From JAWLCG01 sp041687295 (GTDB taxonomy: Bacteria; Planctomycetota; Phycisphaerae; SM23-33; FEN-1343): a stretch of DNA of 15,498 bases. The notes below the pieces were generated by a model. That model had not been told where the DNA came from. It saw only the letters and a list, made by a program, of their open reading frames with translations, and did not search any database. The stretch is from the NCBI GenBank assembly GCA_041687295.1, contig JAWLCG010000082.1, positions 1-15,498 on the forward strand, given 5' to 3'. A program made the translations under genes and the position numbers. Every line of letters starts with the position of its first letter. The stretch's first letter is position 1. Below, one piece after another: positions 7,375 to 14,937 of the stretch.

Positions 7375-8871
7375 CTACCAGGTGAGCATCTCGCGCCGGG
7401 CGTGCTGGGCCCGCCAGGCGTCCAGTCGGGCCAGCAGGTCGTTGCGGACTTCGCCCGCGGCCGGGTCGTCGTAGCGGTTGACGCGCTCGCGCGGGTCGGC
7501 CTGCAGGTCGTAGAGCTCGCCGGCCCCATCGCTGTCGTACCAGGTGAGCTTCCACCGCGGGCCGATGACGGCGAAGACGTAGTCCTCCCACTGGGCGAAG
7601 GCGTAGTCGCGGAGGCTCGAAGCCGAGCCGTCCAGCAGGCCCCGCCAGCTTCGCCCGTGCAGGTCCTCGGGCACGGGCTGGCCCAGCAGGTCCAGCACGG
7701 TGGGGGCCAGGTCCACGCCCTCGACCAGCGCGTCGATTCGCCGGCCCGGCTGGACGCGCCCGGGCCAGCGGACGATCGTCGGGATCCGCAGCGTGCCCTC
7801 GTAGCAGTAGGGGCCCTTGTGCACCAGCTGGTGCTCGCCGATCATGTGGCCGTGGTCGCTGTTGAGGATGACGAGCGTGTTCTCGGCGTAGCCGTACTCG
7901 TCCAGTGCGTCGAGCACCCGGCCGATCTGGGCGTCGAGGTGGCTGACCAGGCCGAAGTAGGCGGCGGCGTGCTTGCGGTGGTCCAGTTCGCTGATGCCCG
8001 CCCCGCGGGTCTGCTGGAAGAGGCGGACCATCTCGGGCTTGGCGGCGAGGCTCTCGGCCATGGCGGCGACGAGGTCGTCGGGTACGTCGTCGGGGCCGTA
8101 CTGGCTGTAGTAGGGCTCCGGCGGAACCACCGGCGGGTGGGGGTCGTCGAAGCTGACGCGCAGCAGGAACGGGCGCGGGTCGTCGTTGTAGTAGAGCCAC
8201 TTCTGGGCCTCGGTGGCCAGCAGGTAGCTCTTGGTGACCTTGGCCGGGCCGGGGTAGCGCCCGTGCAGGACGTGGTCGGAGTTGTCGGCCGGCTGGCCGT
8301 GGATGTAGGCCAGGCCGGGGAAGTTCTCCGGGTCGAAGGGCACCTTGGTGGGCTTGGTCGCGCCGAAGGCGTCCTCGATGGTGTACTGCTCCTGCCACAC
8401 CAGCTTGTTGGCCCGTCCGCAGTGGTGCTTGCCGATGTTGGCCGTGCGGTAGCCCGCCTCGCCCAGCCGGGCGGGGAAGGTCTGCTCGCCGGCGTGCATG
8501 GGGTAGGGGTTGCCGATGGTGCCATTGGTGAAGGGGTAGTGCCCCGTCAGCATGGCCGCCCGGCTCGGCGCGCAAACCGGCTCGGTGCAGTAGGAGCGGG
8601 TGAACAGGGCGCCGGCCGCGGCCAGGCGGTCCATGTTGGGCGTCTTGCAGACGGCGTGGCCCATGCAGCCCAGCACGTCGCCGCGGAGCTGGTCGGCCAT
8701 CAGCCACAGCACGTTCACCTGCCCGGCCGAGGGTCGGCTCCGCGGGCCCTCGGGCCGTTGCCGGCGGGGCGGGCTCAGCGGCGGCAGCTTGCCCTGCTCG
8801 GCCAGGCCGTCGCGAAAGCCTTGAAAACCACCCTTGCTTTTCGACCGGTCCTCACCAGGGGCCTTGGTCAT
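7375..8871 (-). CDS. Sulfatase 2 (S1 family, Cys-type, no signal peptide)
   Basis: A 498-residue sulfatase with every expected active-site position: D60-Q61 in MADQLRGDVLG, the formylglycine site C100-A-P-S-R104, K148 and H150 in IGKHHCG, H245 in DDPHPP, D339-H340 in NSDHGHMIGEH, and K352. It would hydrolyse a sulfate monoester; the DQxRxD opening points to the choline-sulfatase-like part of S1, without fixing the substrate. The first 50 residues are a basic, proline-rich extension with no hydrophobic stretch, so it is not a signal peptide. The start is backed by AAAGGAG 6 bases upstream, so the extension is probably real. It is the first gene of the likely sulfatase-dehydrogenase-glycyl radical enzyme operon and follows a 259-base palindrome-rich gap. 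It is clearly diverged from sulfatase 1. Cytoplasmic location is inferred. Confidence 0.95.
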   Translation of the reverse strand: MTKAPGEDRSKSKGGFQGFRDGLAEQGKLPPLSPPRRQRPEGPRSRPSAGQVNVLWLMADQLRGDVLGCMGHAVCKTPNMDRLAAAGALFTRSYCTEPVCAPSRAAMLTGHYPFTNGTIGNPYPMHAGEQTFPARLGEAGYRTANIGKHHCGRANKLVWQEQYTIEDAFGATKPTKVPFDPENFPGLAYIHGQPADNSDHVLHGRYPGPAKVTKSYLLATEAQKWLYYNDDPRPFLLRVSFDDPHPPVVPPEPYYSQYGPDDVPDDLVAAMAESLAAKPEMVRLFQQTRGAGISELDHRKHAAAYFGLVSHLDAQIGRVLDALDEYGYAENTLVILNSDHGHMIGEHQLVHKGPYCYEGTLRIPTIVRWPGRVQPGRRIDALVEGVDLAPTVLDLLGQPVPEDLHGRSWRGLLDGSASSLRDYAFAQWEDYVFAVIGPRWKLTWYDSDGAGELYDLQADPRERVNRYDDPAAGEVRNDLLARLDAWRAQHARREMLTW

Positions 8872-9004
8872 TGCTGACTCCTTTATCTCACAGATGCATG
8901 GAACGGGCCCCGCACCGCAGCGTACGCGGGCGCTCGCGGAAGCGGGGCGCCGGCGAGGTTCCGCGCAGCGGCGGACCCGAGTAAGCGTCCCGAAAGATCA
9001 TCGG

Positions 9005-9088
9005 TATATAGCCCCCGGCTTGCCGGGGGCCTTCGAGGGCGTCTCGCGCCCCCGGTAAGAAGACCCCGGGCAAGCCCGGGGCTATATA
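9005..9088. repeat. Paired hairpins forming a larger inverted repeat
   Basis: Hairpin 1 pairs 9011-9019 with 9022-9030 and hairpin 2 pairs 9064-9071 with 9074-9081, both perfect with 2-base centres. TATATA at 9005-9010 and at 9083-9088 extends the match so that the two hairpins are also inverted copies of each other. They differ by a C-G pair in one and a G-C pair in the other. This lies in the 259-base gap before sulfatase 2, where the rest (8872-9004) is GC-rich with no gene seen. Confidence 0.8.
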
Positions 9089-9092
9089 GGGA

Positions 9093-9126
9093 CGCCGGGC
9101 CTCGCTGCGCTCGACCCGGCCTACGG
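9093..9126. repeat. Dispersed 34-bp repeat, copy 2
   Basis: This matches the element at 2372-2405 in 33 of 34 bases and the same orientation. It ends 4 bases beyond the stop codon of the small CMD-fold gene (9131-9133), so both copies sit at the 3' end of a minus-strand gene. Confidence 0.75.
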
Positions 9127-9130
9127 TAGT

Positions 9131-9427
9131 CTACTTCGGGAAGGCGTGGGTCGCGGTGACCAGGCCGGGCAGGCCGCCCATGACGAAGGCCATGCGGACG
9201 GTCTCGGCGATCTCGGCCTCGGTGGCGCCCTGGCTGCGGGCCCGTTCGGCCAGGGCCTTGACGCCGTCGCCATGGGCCAGGATCGCATCGCCCATCAGCA
9301 TCATCAGGGTCTTGATCTTGGCCGGCAGGGCCCCGTCGGTGGCGGCCAGCTGCTGGGCCGCCTGCATCTGGGCGAGCATCTGCGGGTCGTTCTTCTCCAG
9401 GGCCTCGACGTAGAACGGCTTTGCCAT
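9131..9427 (-). CDS. Small carboxymuconolactone decarboxylase/AhpD-fold protein lacking cysteines
   Basis: A 98-residue all-helical protein. LPAKIKTLMMLMGDAIL (34-50), then QGATEAEIAETVRMAFVMGG (66-85), follows the CMD family pattern of a core helix, the G-A-T-x-x-E-I turn and a second helix. Family members with peroxidase activity use a CxxC-x3-H centre in the stretch AHGDGVKALAE (51-61); here that is replaced and there is no cysteine in the whole protein, so AhpD-like redox activity is ruled out. A remaining role is unknown; H52, D54 and E61 are the only obvious polar candidates there. Start at 9427 follows GGAAGGA about 8 bases upstream. It lies 32 bases after the glycosidase-like gene, so probably the last gene of that operon. 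Confidence 0.85.
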   Translation of the reverse strand: MAKPFYVEALEKNDPQMLAQMQAAQQLAATDGALPAKIKTLMMLMGDAILAHGDGVKALAERARSQGATEAEIAETVRMAFVMGGLPGLVTATHAFPK

Positions 9428-9459
9428 GGTGTAGTTCCTTCCGGGGGAGCGGATACGTC

Positions 9460-11994
9460 CTATCGGTACTCGATGCACACCGGCCCGGCCGGGGTGCCCT
9501 CCAGCGTGAGCTCGGCGTAGCGGGACTGCTCGACGGCGACGACCTCGGCCTGGGCGGGCTGGCCGTTGATGCTTACCGTGGCGGCCGACGCACCGGCCGG
9601 CAGCAGGCAGCGGACGCGGGCGCGGTCGAAGCTGCCGGCGAGCTCCAGGCAGATGCGCCGCCCGGCCACGTCGTGGCGCCAGGTGTAGGCGGCGTAGCCG
9701 TCGCTGGCGGGGTAGTGCAGGCAGGCGGCGGCGGCCGACTCGCCGGTGGCGGCCCAGCGGGGGGCGATCTCGGCCACGCTGAAGGCCCGCCCGCGGTCGG
9801 TGATGCCGGCCAGGCCCTCCATCAGGCCGTAGTAGACCGACGCGTGGGTCCACATCGGCGGCCAGCCGCCCGAGCGGATGCTCCGCGGCCAGCGGACCGG
9901 CTCGTCGGAGAGGCTGATGCCCGCGATCATGACGCCCTTACCCGCCACGTGCCGCAGGCGCAGGGCCGAGATGGGCTTGTCCGGGCAGGGGTTGTTCAGC
10001 CCCCAGGCGAAGACGCCGACGTTCTTCCACTGCCCGTTGGGCCCGCGCCAGCCGATGCGGGCCTGGCCGTCCGGCTGGCGGGGGTCGGGCAGGGCCTTCT
10101 TGGTGGCGTTGGGCTGGCTGACGCCCCACCAGGCGGCGATCTCGTGGCCCGGGCGGATGTAGACGCGATGCTCGCTGCCGTCGGCGTAGAGGATGTCGTA
10201 GGTGGCGGCCACGCCGTCGGCCCCGCTGGCCAGGGCGTGCAGGAAGTAGAGGCTCGCCGCCTTCTGCTCGCCGACGGGCACGACGAGCTCCGGTTCGCCG
10301 ATCTTGCCGGGCGTCAGGGCGACGACAGCCCGCCCGCCGTTGCTGGCCGGGTCGATCACGTCGAACTCGGCCCCGGCGAAGGTCTGTCGGCCGGTGGGGA
10401 GGTTGCGCATGTCGTTGTCGCCCTCGCCCGTCCAGGCCGGCACGTCGGGCGTGGCGCCGCTGCGAAGGCCCACGTGGGCCAGGGCCCGCAGGTCCACCGG
10501 CGTAAAGCCGGCCGGCTCCGGCGGAATCATGTCGCCCTCGGCCCAGGCCGTGCGGAAGTAGGTCTCGCTGACCCGCCCGGCGTCGCGCTGCGACAGGGCC
10601 CAGATCCGCTCGAGGATGTCCACGCCGTAGGCCTCCAGGCCGTGGTCGAAGGCGGCCTTGGCCAGCTCGCCGCCCACCAGCGGGGTGATCGAGCCGTTCA
10701 TGTACTGGCCCATATTCTTGCCCTGCCGGCGGTCGGGCCACTGCTCGGGGGTGTACATGGGGTCCATGGTCCACCACTCGGCGAAGCTGTCGTCGGCGTG
10801 GGCCTCGCGGCGGCGCTGGTACTCGGTCAGCACGGCCACGACCATCTCGTGCGTGGGCAGGCCGCGGTTGAGCGTGTAGCCCGTCGAGAGGCTCATCCGC
10901 CGCCGCTCGTCGCCGACCTGGGCGTAGACCTCCTCGGGCGCGAGTGTCTCGGGGATCATGTGCCCGTAGTTGGTCGAGAAGAACAGCGTCTCGTTGGCCC
11001 GGTCGCGCAGGGCCTCGCCGTCGGCGCGGAGCTGCTCGGCCCGCTTCGTGTCGCCCAGGGCCTCGTACATCTCGGCCATGCGCCAGTGCGAGGCGTAGAG
11101 CCCGCTGTTGTCGCTGTGGAAGAGGAACTGCGGGTCGTCGGGGTTGATGCGGCGATGGTCGCCGTGGCAGAACAGCGGGTTGGCGAAGTCCCAGCTGTCC
11201 ATGCAGAAGCTCCGGCGGACCAGGCCGTGCTTGTCGCTCCATCGGTCCGGGTGGGAGCGGTTGTAGGTGAGGGCCTTCTCCAGGCGGGGCAGCTGCTCGG
11301 CCATCCAGGCGTCGTCGCCGCTGGCCTTCCAGGCGTACCAGACGCCCTCGGTGGTGAGGAACTCCACATCGGCCTCGACGGGGATGCGGCGGAGGGTGTA
11401 GCGGCGCTCGTCGTCGTAGCCGAAGAAGCCCTCGCCCAGGGCCTCACCGAACCAGTTGGGGGCGGGCCACTGGGGGTTGGCGTGGACGTCGTCCCAGATC
11501 ATGCCGTTGTCCTGCTGGCGTTCCAGGAAGAACTCCATACCGCTCTTGACGTCGGCGATGAGCCATCGGCCGGCCTTGAGCTTGTGGGCGTGGTCGCGGA
11601 CCCAGCTGGACAGGAAGGTGTACAGCCGGTCGTTGACCACCAGGCTGCGGGCGGTGCCCTGGGCCTCGAGGTGCGCCTGGACGCGCTGGGCGAGTCGGCC
11701 CAGCGGGCCCTGCGTCTGCGTGATGCCGCTGCGGGGCTGCAGGCGGAAGCTGTGGGCGAAGACGACCCGCCCGTCGGCGTCGGTCACCTCCAGCCGTTGC
11801 ACGCCGGCGGCGCCGCGGACCCGCAGGGCCGTGCTCTCATCCGTCAGGGCCTGGTCGGCGTAGACGCGGTGGGCGCCGTCGACGATCCGCAGACGCAGGC
11901 CCTCGACCGCCCCAGTCGCCGCCAGCGTCAGCGTCTCCAACGGCCGACAGTGGTCGCTGTCGGCGTGCTCCTTCTTCAGCGTGAATGCGGTCAT
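9460..11994 (-). CDS. Six-hairpin glycosidase-like protein, paralogue A
   Basis: An 844-residue protein of a family I cannot name. Three regions are inferred. Residues 1-95 look like a beta-sandwich, and 115-500 are helical with WVRDH (131-135), EADVEF (207-212), MDSWDFANP (265-273), EWWTMDP (406-412) and QYMNGSITP (430-438); R-D and N-G motifs of this kind mark substrate-binding loops of (alpha/alpha)6 glycosidases such as amylo-alpha-1,6-glucosidase and bacterial rhamnosidases. Residues from about 550 contain YADGSEHRVYIRPGHEIAAWW, a carbohydrate-binding-like sandwich common beside such barrels. It would act on glycosides, with acid and base residues unassigned. No signal peptide. AAGGAGA precedes the start. 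Over 300 ungapped positions (A 121-420 against B 131-430) I count about 66% identity with the neighbour, so the pair arose by duplication. Confidence 0.75.
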   Translation of the reverse strand: MTAFTLKKEHADSDHCRPLETLTLAATGAVEGLRLRIVDGAHRVYADQALTDESTALRVRGAAGVQRLEVTDADGRVVFAHSFRLQPRSGITQTQGPLGRLAQRVQAHLEAQGTARSLVVNDRLYTFLSSWVRDHAHKLKAGRWLIADVKSGMEFFLERQQDNGMIWDDVHANPQWPAPNWFGEALGEGFFGYDDERRYTLRRIPVEADVEFLTTEGVWYAWKASGDDAWMAEQLPRLEKALTYNRSHPDRWSDKHGLVRRSFCMDSWDFANPLFCHGDHRRINPDDPQFLFHSDNSGLYASHWRMAEMYEALGDTKRAEQLRADGEALRDRANETLFFSTNYGHMIPETLAPEEVYAQVGDERRRMSLSTGYTLNRGLPTHEMVVAVLTEYQRRREAHADDSFAEWWTMDPMYTPEQWPDRRQGKNMGQYMNGSITPLVGGELAKAAFDHGLEAYGVDILERIWALSQRDAGRVSETYFRTAWAEGDMIPPEPAGFTPVDLRALAHVGLRSGATPDVPAWTGEGDNDMRNLPTGRQTFAGAEFDVIDPASNGGRAVVALTPGKIGEPELVVPVGEQKAASLYFLHALASGADGVAATYDILYADGSEHRVYIRPGHEIAAWWGVSQPNATKKALPDPRQPDGQARIGWRGPNGQWKNVGVFAWGLNNPCPDKPISALRLRHVAGKGVMIAGISLSDEPVRWPRSIRSGGWPPMWTHASVYYGLMEGLAGITDRGRAFSVAEIAPRWAATGESAAAACLHYPASDGYAAYTWRHDVAGRRICLELAGSFDRARVRCLLPAGASAATVSINGQPAQAEVVAVEQSRYAELTLEGTPAGPVCIEYR

Positions 11995-12030
11995 CGCTTC
12001 TCCTTGCGGAGCCCTGAAGGCTCAGCCAGT

Positions 12031-12092
12031 AGGGCGGGCACCGCCCGCCGTCGATGGCGCCGGGCGCCGCCGCGGCCGGCCTTGCCCGCCCT
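12031..12092. repeat. Inverted repeat in the gap between the two paralogues
   Basis: AGGGCGGGCA at 12031-12040 is the exact reverse complement of 12083-12092, and the left arm can also pair with CCCGCC at 12044-12049. It fills most of the 103 bases between paralogue B's stop and paralogue A's start. A GTAGGGCGGG core also occurs reversed at 191-200, over the HD-gene stop codon. Confidence 0.6.
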
Positions 12093-12097
12093 GCCGG

Positions 12098-14668
12098 TTA
12101 GTACTCAATCGTGATGGCCCCGGCGGGCACGGCGTCGAGCTGGAAGTCGGCGTAGACGCTGCCCTCTAGATGGACGGTCTCGAAGGCGATCTCCTCGCCG
12201 TCGACGACGACGCGCTTGGCCTTGGCCCGGCCGGGCAGCAGGCAGTGGACGTCGGCGAGGTCGAAGCTGCCCGTCAGGTCCAGCGTGATGCGGCGGCGCT
12301 TGGCGTCGAGGCGGTAGCGGTACGCACAGTAGCCGTCCGAGGCCGGGTAGTGCAGGCAGACGTCGGCGCGGTCGGCCTCGGTGGCGCTCCAGCGGGGGGC
12401 GACGAAGGCATGGCTGAAGGCCCGGCCCTTGTCCTCGATGCCGGCAAGGCCCTCGACGATGGCGTGGTACACGGCCGCCTGGCTCCAGCAGTCGGGCAGG
12501 CCGTAGGAGCGGATGGACTCTTCGTACTTTACGCGCTCGTCGGACAGGCTGATGCCCGCCAGCATGAACCCGCCGCGGCTCTGGCCGTTCTGCGGGGCCG
12601 GCGCGTGCACCGCCTGGGCCCGGATGGCGGTGATGGGCACCTCCGGGTGCGGGTTGTTCCAGCCGAACATGTAGACGCCCACGTTCTTCCACTGCCCGTT
12701 GGCGCCCCACCAGGCCCGGCGGGTGGTGCTGCTGTCGACGCCGCTGAAGCCGCGCCCGCCGCCCTCGCCGGTGCCCCACCACAGCTGGATCTCGCGGCCG
12801 CTGCAGACGTGGATGCGTTCGGTGGTGCCGTCGGCGTAGTCGACGTCGTAGTAGCCCGCCACGCCGCCGCGTGGCACGCTATGGCCGGTGGCGTGGAGGA
12901 AGTAGACGCTTTGGGCCAGCAGCGACGGCACGGGCACGGTCACCTCGGCCGGTCCGCTCAGGCCGTCCGCGCACAGGCGGACGATCGATCGGCCGGCGTT
13001 GCGCTTGGGCTCGACCACGTCGAAGACGATGGGCCCGAACTTCTGCCGCTCGGTGGGCAGGTTGCGCATGTCGTTGTCGCCCTCGCCCGTCCAGGCCGTC
13101 ACGCCCTCGGTCGCCCCGTTGCGCAGGCCGACGTTGGCCATGGGGCGCAGGTCGATGGGCGTGAAGTTGGCCTTGGGCTCGGTCCGCTCGAGGGTGGGGA
13201 TGCGGCGGTAGACCTGGTGCAGGTGGCCCCCGTCGCGCTGGGCGAGGTCCCACAGCCGCTGCAGGATGTCGACGCCGTAGTCCTCCATGCCGTGGTCGAA
13301 GGCGGCCTTGGCCAGCTCGCCGGCGACGATGGGGCAGACCGCCCCGTTCATGTACTCGCCGACCGGCGGGCCCGCGCTGGGCCACTGCTGCTTGCTGTAG
13401 GGCGGGTCCATGCTCCACCACTCGGCGAAGCTCTCGTTCTTCTTCGCCCGGCCACGGCGCTGGTACTCCTTGAGGATCTTGACGGCCATCTCGTGCGTGG
13501 GCAGGCCGCGGTTGATCGTGTAGCCCGTCGAGAGGCTCATCCGCTCCCGCTCGTCGCCCACGAGGTCGTAGACCTCCTTCTCGTCCAGCGCGTCGGGGAT
13601 CATGTGGCCGTAGTGGTTCTCGAAGAACAGCTTCTCGTTGGCCCGCTGGCGGAAGGCCTCGCCCTGCTCGCGCAGCTCGGCGGCCCGCTCGTCGTGGCCC
13701 AGGGCCTCGTGCATCTCGGCCAGGCGGGTGTAGATGGAGTAGAGCCCGCTGTTGTCGCCGTGGAAGAGGAACTGCGGGTCGCCGGGGTTGACCACGCGGT
13801 GGTCGCCCTTGCAGTAGTAGGGGTTGGCGAAGTCCCAGCTGTCCATGCAGAAGCTGCGCTTGACCAGCTGGTTCTTCTTGCTCCAGCAGTGCGGGTTGGA
13901 GGAGTTGTACTTCAGGGCCTTGTCCAGGCGGGGCAGCTGCTGGGCCATCCAGGCGTCGTCGCCCGAGGCCTTCCAGGCGTACCAGACGCCCTCGGTCATG
14001 ACGAACTCGACGTCGGCCTCGACGGGGATCCGCCGCAGCGTGTAGTCCATGCCGTTGAGGTAGGTGAAGAAGCCCTCGCCCAGGGCCTCGGCGAACCAGT
14101 TGGGGGCCGGGGCCTGGGGGTTCTTGTGGATGCAGTCCCAGAACGTGCCGTCCGGGCGCTGGCGCTCCATGTAGAAGTCCATGCCGCTCTGGACGTCGTC
14201 GACGTGGTACTTCTGGGCCTTGAGGGTGTAGACGTGGTCGCGGCTCCAGCAGACCAGCAGGCGGTAGCGCTTGCCGTCGATGATGAAGTTCTGCGTGCCC
14301 TCGTTGAACTGGCTGAGCATGTGCTCGAGCTGGCGGGCGAGCTTGGCGTAGGGGCCGCGGTTGCAGTCGACGCGCGTGGCCGGCTGCAGGATGAACTGCA
14401 GGCCGCCGAGCAGCTGGCCTTCGGCGTCGAAGACCAGGGCGTTGTGCCGCCCGGCCGTGCCGCGGACGGTGAACTTCGCCGCCTGGCCGGGGCGCAGCCG
14501 GCGGTCGAGGTAGACGGCGCCGGAGCTGTCGGTCAGCGTCAGCCGGGCCGCCCGCTCGTCGTCGACGCTGAGCGTGCCCGTCTCCAGGGGCCGCCAGAGG
14601 CTCGTGGTCGAGTCGGTCTTGGTCAGTTCGATGGTGATGTCGGCGTTCGTCGGGTCGGTGGTGGTCAT
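12098..14668 (-). CDS. Six-hairpin glycosidase-like protein, paralogue B
   Basis: An 856-residue paralogue of the downstream protein and first gene of the minus-strand series. The shared landmarks are offset by ten residues: WSRDH (141-145), EADVEF (217-222), MDSWDFANP (275-283), GDNSGLY (304-310), EWWSMDP (416-422) and EYMNG (438-442), with a long shared stretch AWTGEGDNDMRNLPT further on. The N-terminal 100 residues look like a small beta-sandwich, the middle like an (alpha/alpha)6 barrel, and the C-terminal third like stacked sandwiches (DYADGTTERIHVCSGREIQLWW) ending in ITIEY. The reaction is inferred to be glycoside cleavage; no named GH family is claimed. There is no signal peptide, so cytoplasmic. 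GAGGAG precedes the start by 4 bases. Transcription probably begins in the 269-base divergent region. Confidence 0.75.
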   Translation of the reverse strand: MTTTDPTNADITIELTKTDSTTSLWRPLETGTLSVDDERAARLTLTDSSGAVYLDRRLRPGQAAKFTVRGTAGRHNALVFDAEGQLLGGLQFILQPATRVDCNRGPYAKLARQLEHMLSQFNEGTQNFIIDGKRYRLLVCWSRDHVYTLKAQKYHVDDVQSGMDFYMERQRPDGTFWDCIHKNPQAPAPNWFAEALGEGFFTYLNGMDYTLRRIPVEADVEFVMTEGVWYAWKASGDDAWMAQQLPRLDKALKYNSSNPHCWSKKNQLVKRSFCMDSWDFANPYYCKGDHRVVNPGDPQFLFHGDNSGLYSIYTRLAEMHEALGHDERAAELREQGEAFRQRANEKLFFENHYGHMIPDALDEKEVYDLVGDERERMSLSTGYTINRGLPTHEMAVKILKEYQRRGRAKKNESFAEWWSMDPPYSKQQWPSAGPPVGEYMNGAVCPIVAGELAKAAFDHGMEDYGVDILQRLWDLAQRDGGHLHQVYRRIPTLERTEPKANFTPIDLRPMANVGLRNGATEGVTAWTGEGDNDMRNLPTERQKFGPIVFDVVEPKRNAGRSIVRLCADGLSGPAEVTVPVPSLLAQSVYFLHATGHSVPRGGVAGYYDVDYADGTTERIHVCSGREIQLWWGTGEGGGRGFSGVDSSTTRRAWWGANGQWKNVGVYMFGWNNPHPEVPITAIRAQAVHAPAPQNGQSRGGFMLAGISLSDERVKYEESIRSYGLPDCWSQAAVYHAIVEGLAGIEDKGRAFSHAFVAPRWSATEADRADVCLHYPASDGYCAYRYRLDAKRRRITLDLTGSFDLADVHCLLPGRAKAKRVVVDGEEIAFETVHLEGSVYADFQLDAVPAGAITIEY

Positions 14669-14770
14669 CGTGCTCCTCGTCAGCGCTGTCGGCCTGTGGG
14701 GCCGGGGCCTCTGGAGCGCCGCCGGGGCCTCGATCCACCCTCAGCCCCGCGACGCGGTCTGAACCAATGT

Positions 14771-14782
14771 ACCGCTACCGGT
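14771..14782. promoter_or_regulatory. Possible operator palindrome in the divergent region
   Basis: ACCGCTACCGGT has ACCG/CGGT arms around CTAC, about 100 bases before the start of paralogue B and about 155 bases before the hemerythrin-like gene. It sits in a short lower-GC island (14760-14785) within a GC-rich gap. The arms are only 4 bases, so this may be chance; no regulator gene is present to support it. Confidence 0.25.
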
Positions 14783-14848
14783 TTCGTCCGTCCACCATTC
14801 CCTGCCGACAACCGCGCCGGCCGGCGGACGGGGGGATGAGCCGGCGCC

Positions 14849-14854
14849 TATACT
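14849..14854 (+). promoter_or_regulatory. Candidate -10 box for the hemerythrin-like gene
   Basis: TATACT matches the sigma-70 -10 consensus in five of six bases. CGGACG at 14825-14830, 18 bases upstream, keeps only GAC of TTGACA. It would start a leader of about 75 bases containing GC-rich hairpin potential (CCCC/GGGG around 14887-14900) before AGGAG at 14926-14930. Stands out against the GC-rich gap but is not verified. Confidence 0.4.
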
Positions 14855-14937
14855 TCCCAGACCTCGGCCGGGGGACCCACGCCGGTCGGGGGAAGGGCCC
14901 CTGCGGGGGCGAACGTGTTCATTTCAGGAGAGACACC

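Noticed and set aside
6073..8877. A 934-codon plus-strand open frame opposite sulfatase 2, the dehydrogenase and part of the glycyl radical enzyme
   Set aside because: It spans three well-supported minus-strand genes and their gaps, has low-complexity V/G/A/L/R/D composition and no motif. Long antisense frames are expected with GC-rich codon bias.
9421..14839. Plus-strand open frames of about 890 codons each (9421-12114 and 12170-14839)
   Set aside because: Both are mirror images of the two glycosidase-like paralogues with no recognisable domain; the parallel length simply reflects the duplication on the other strand.
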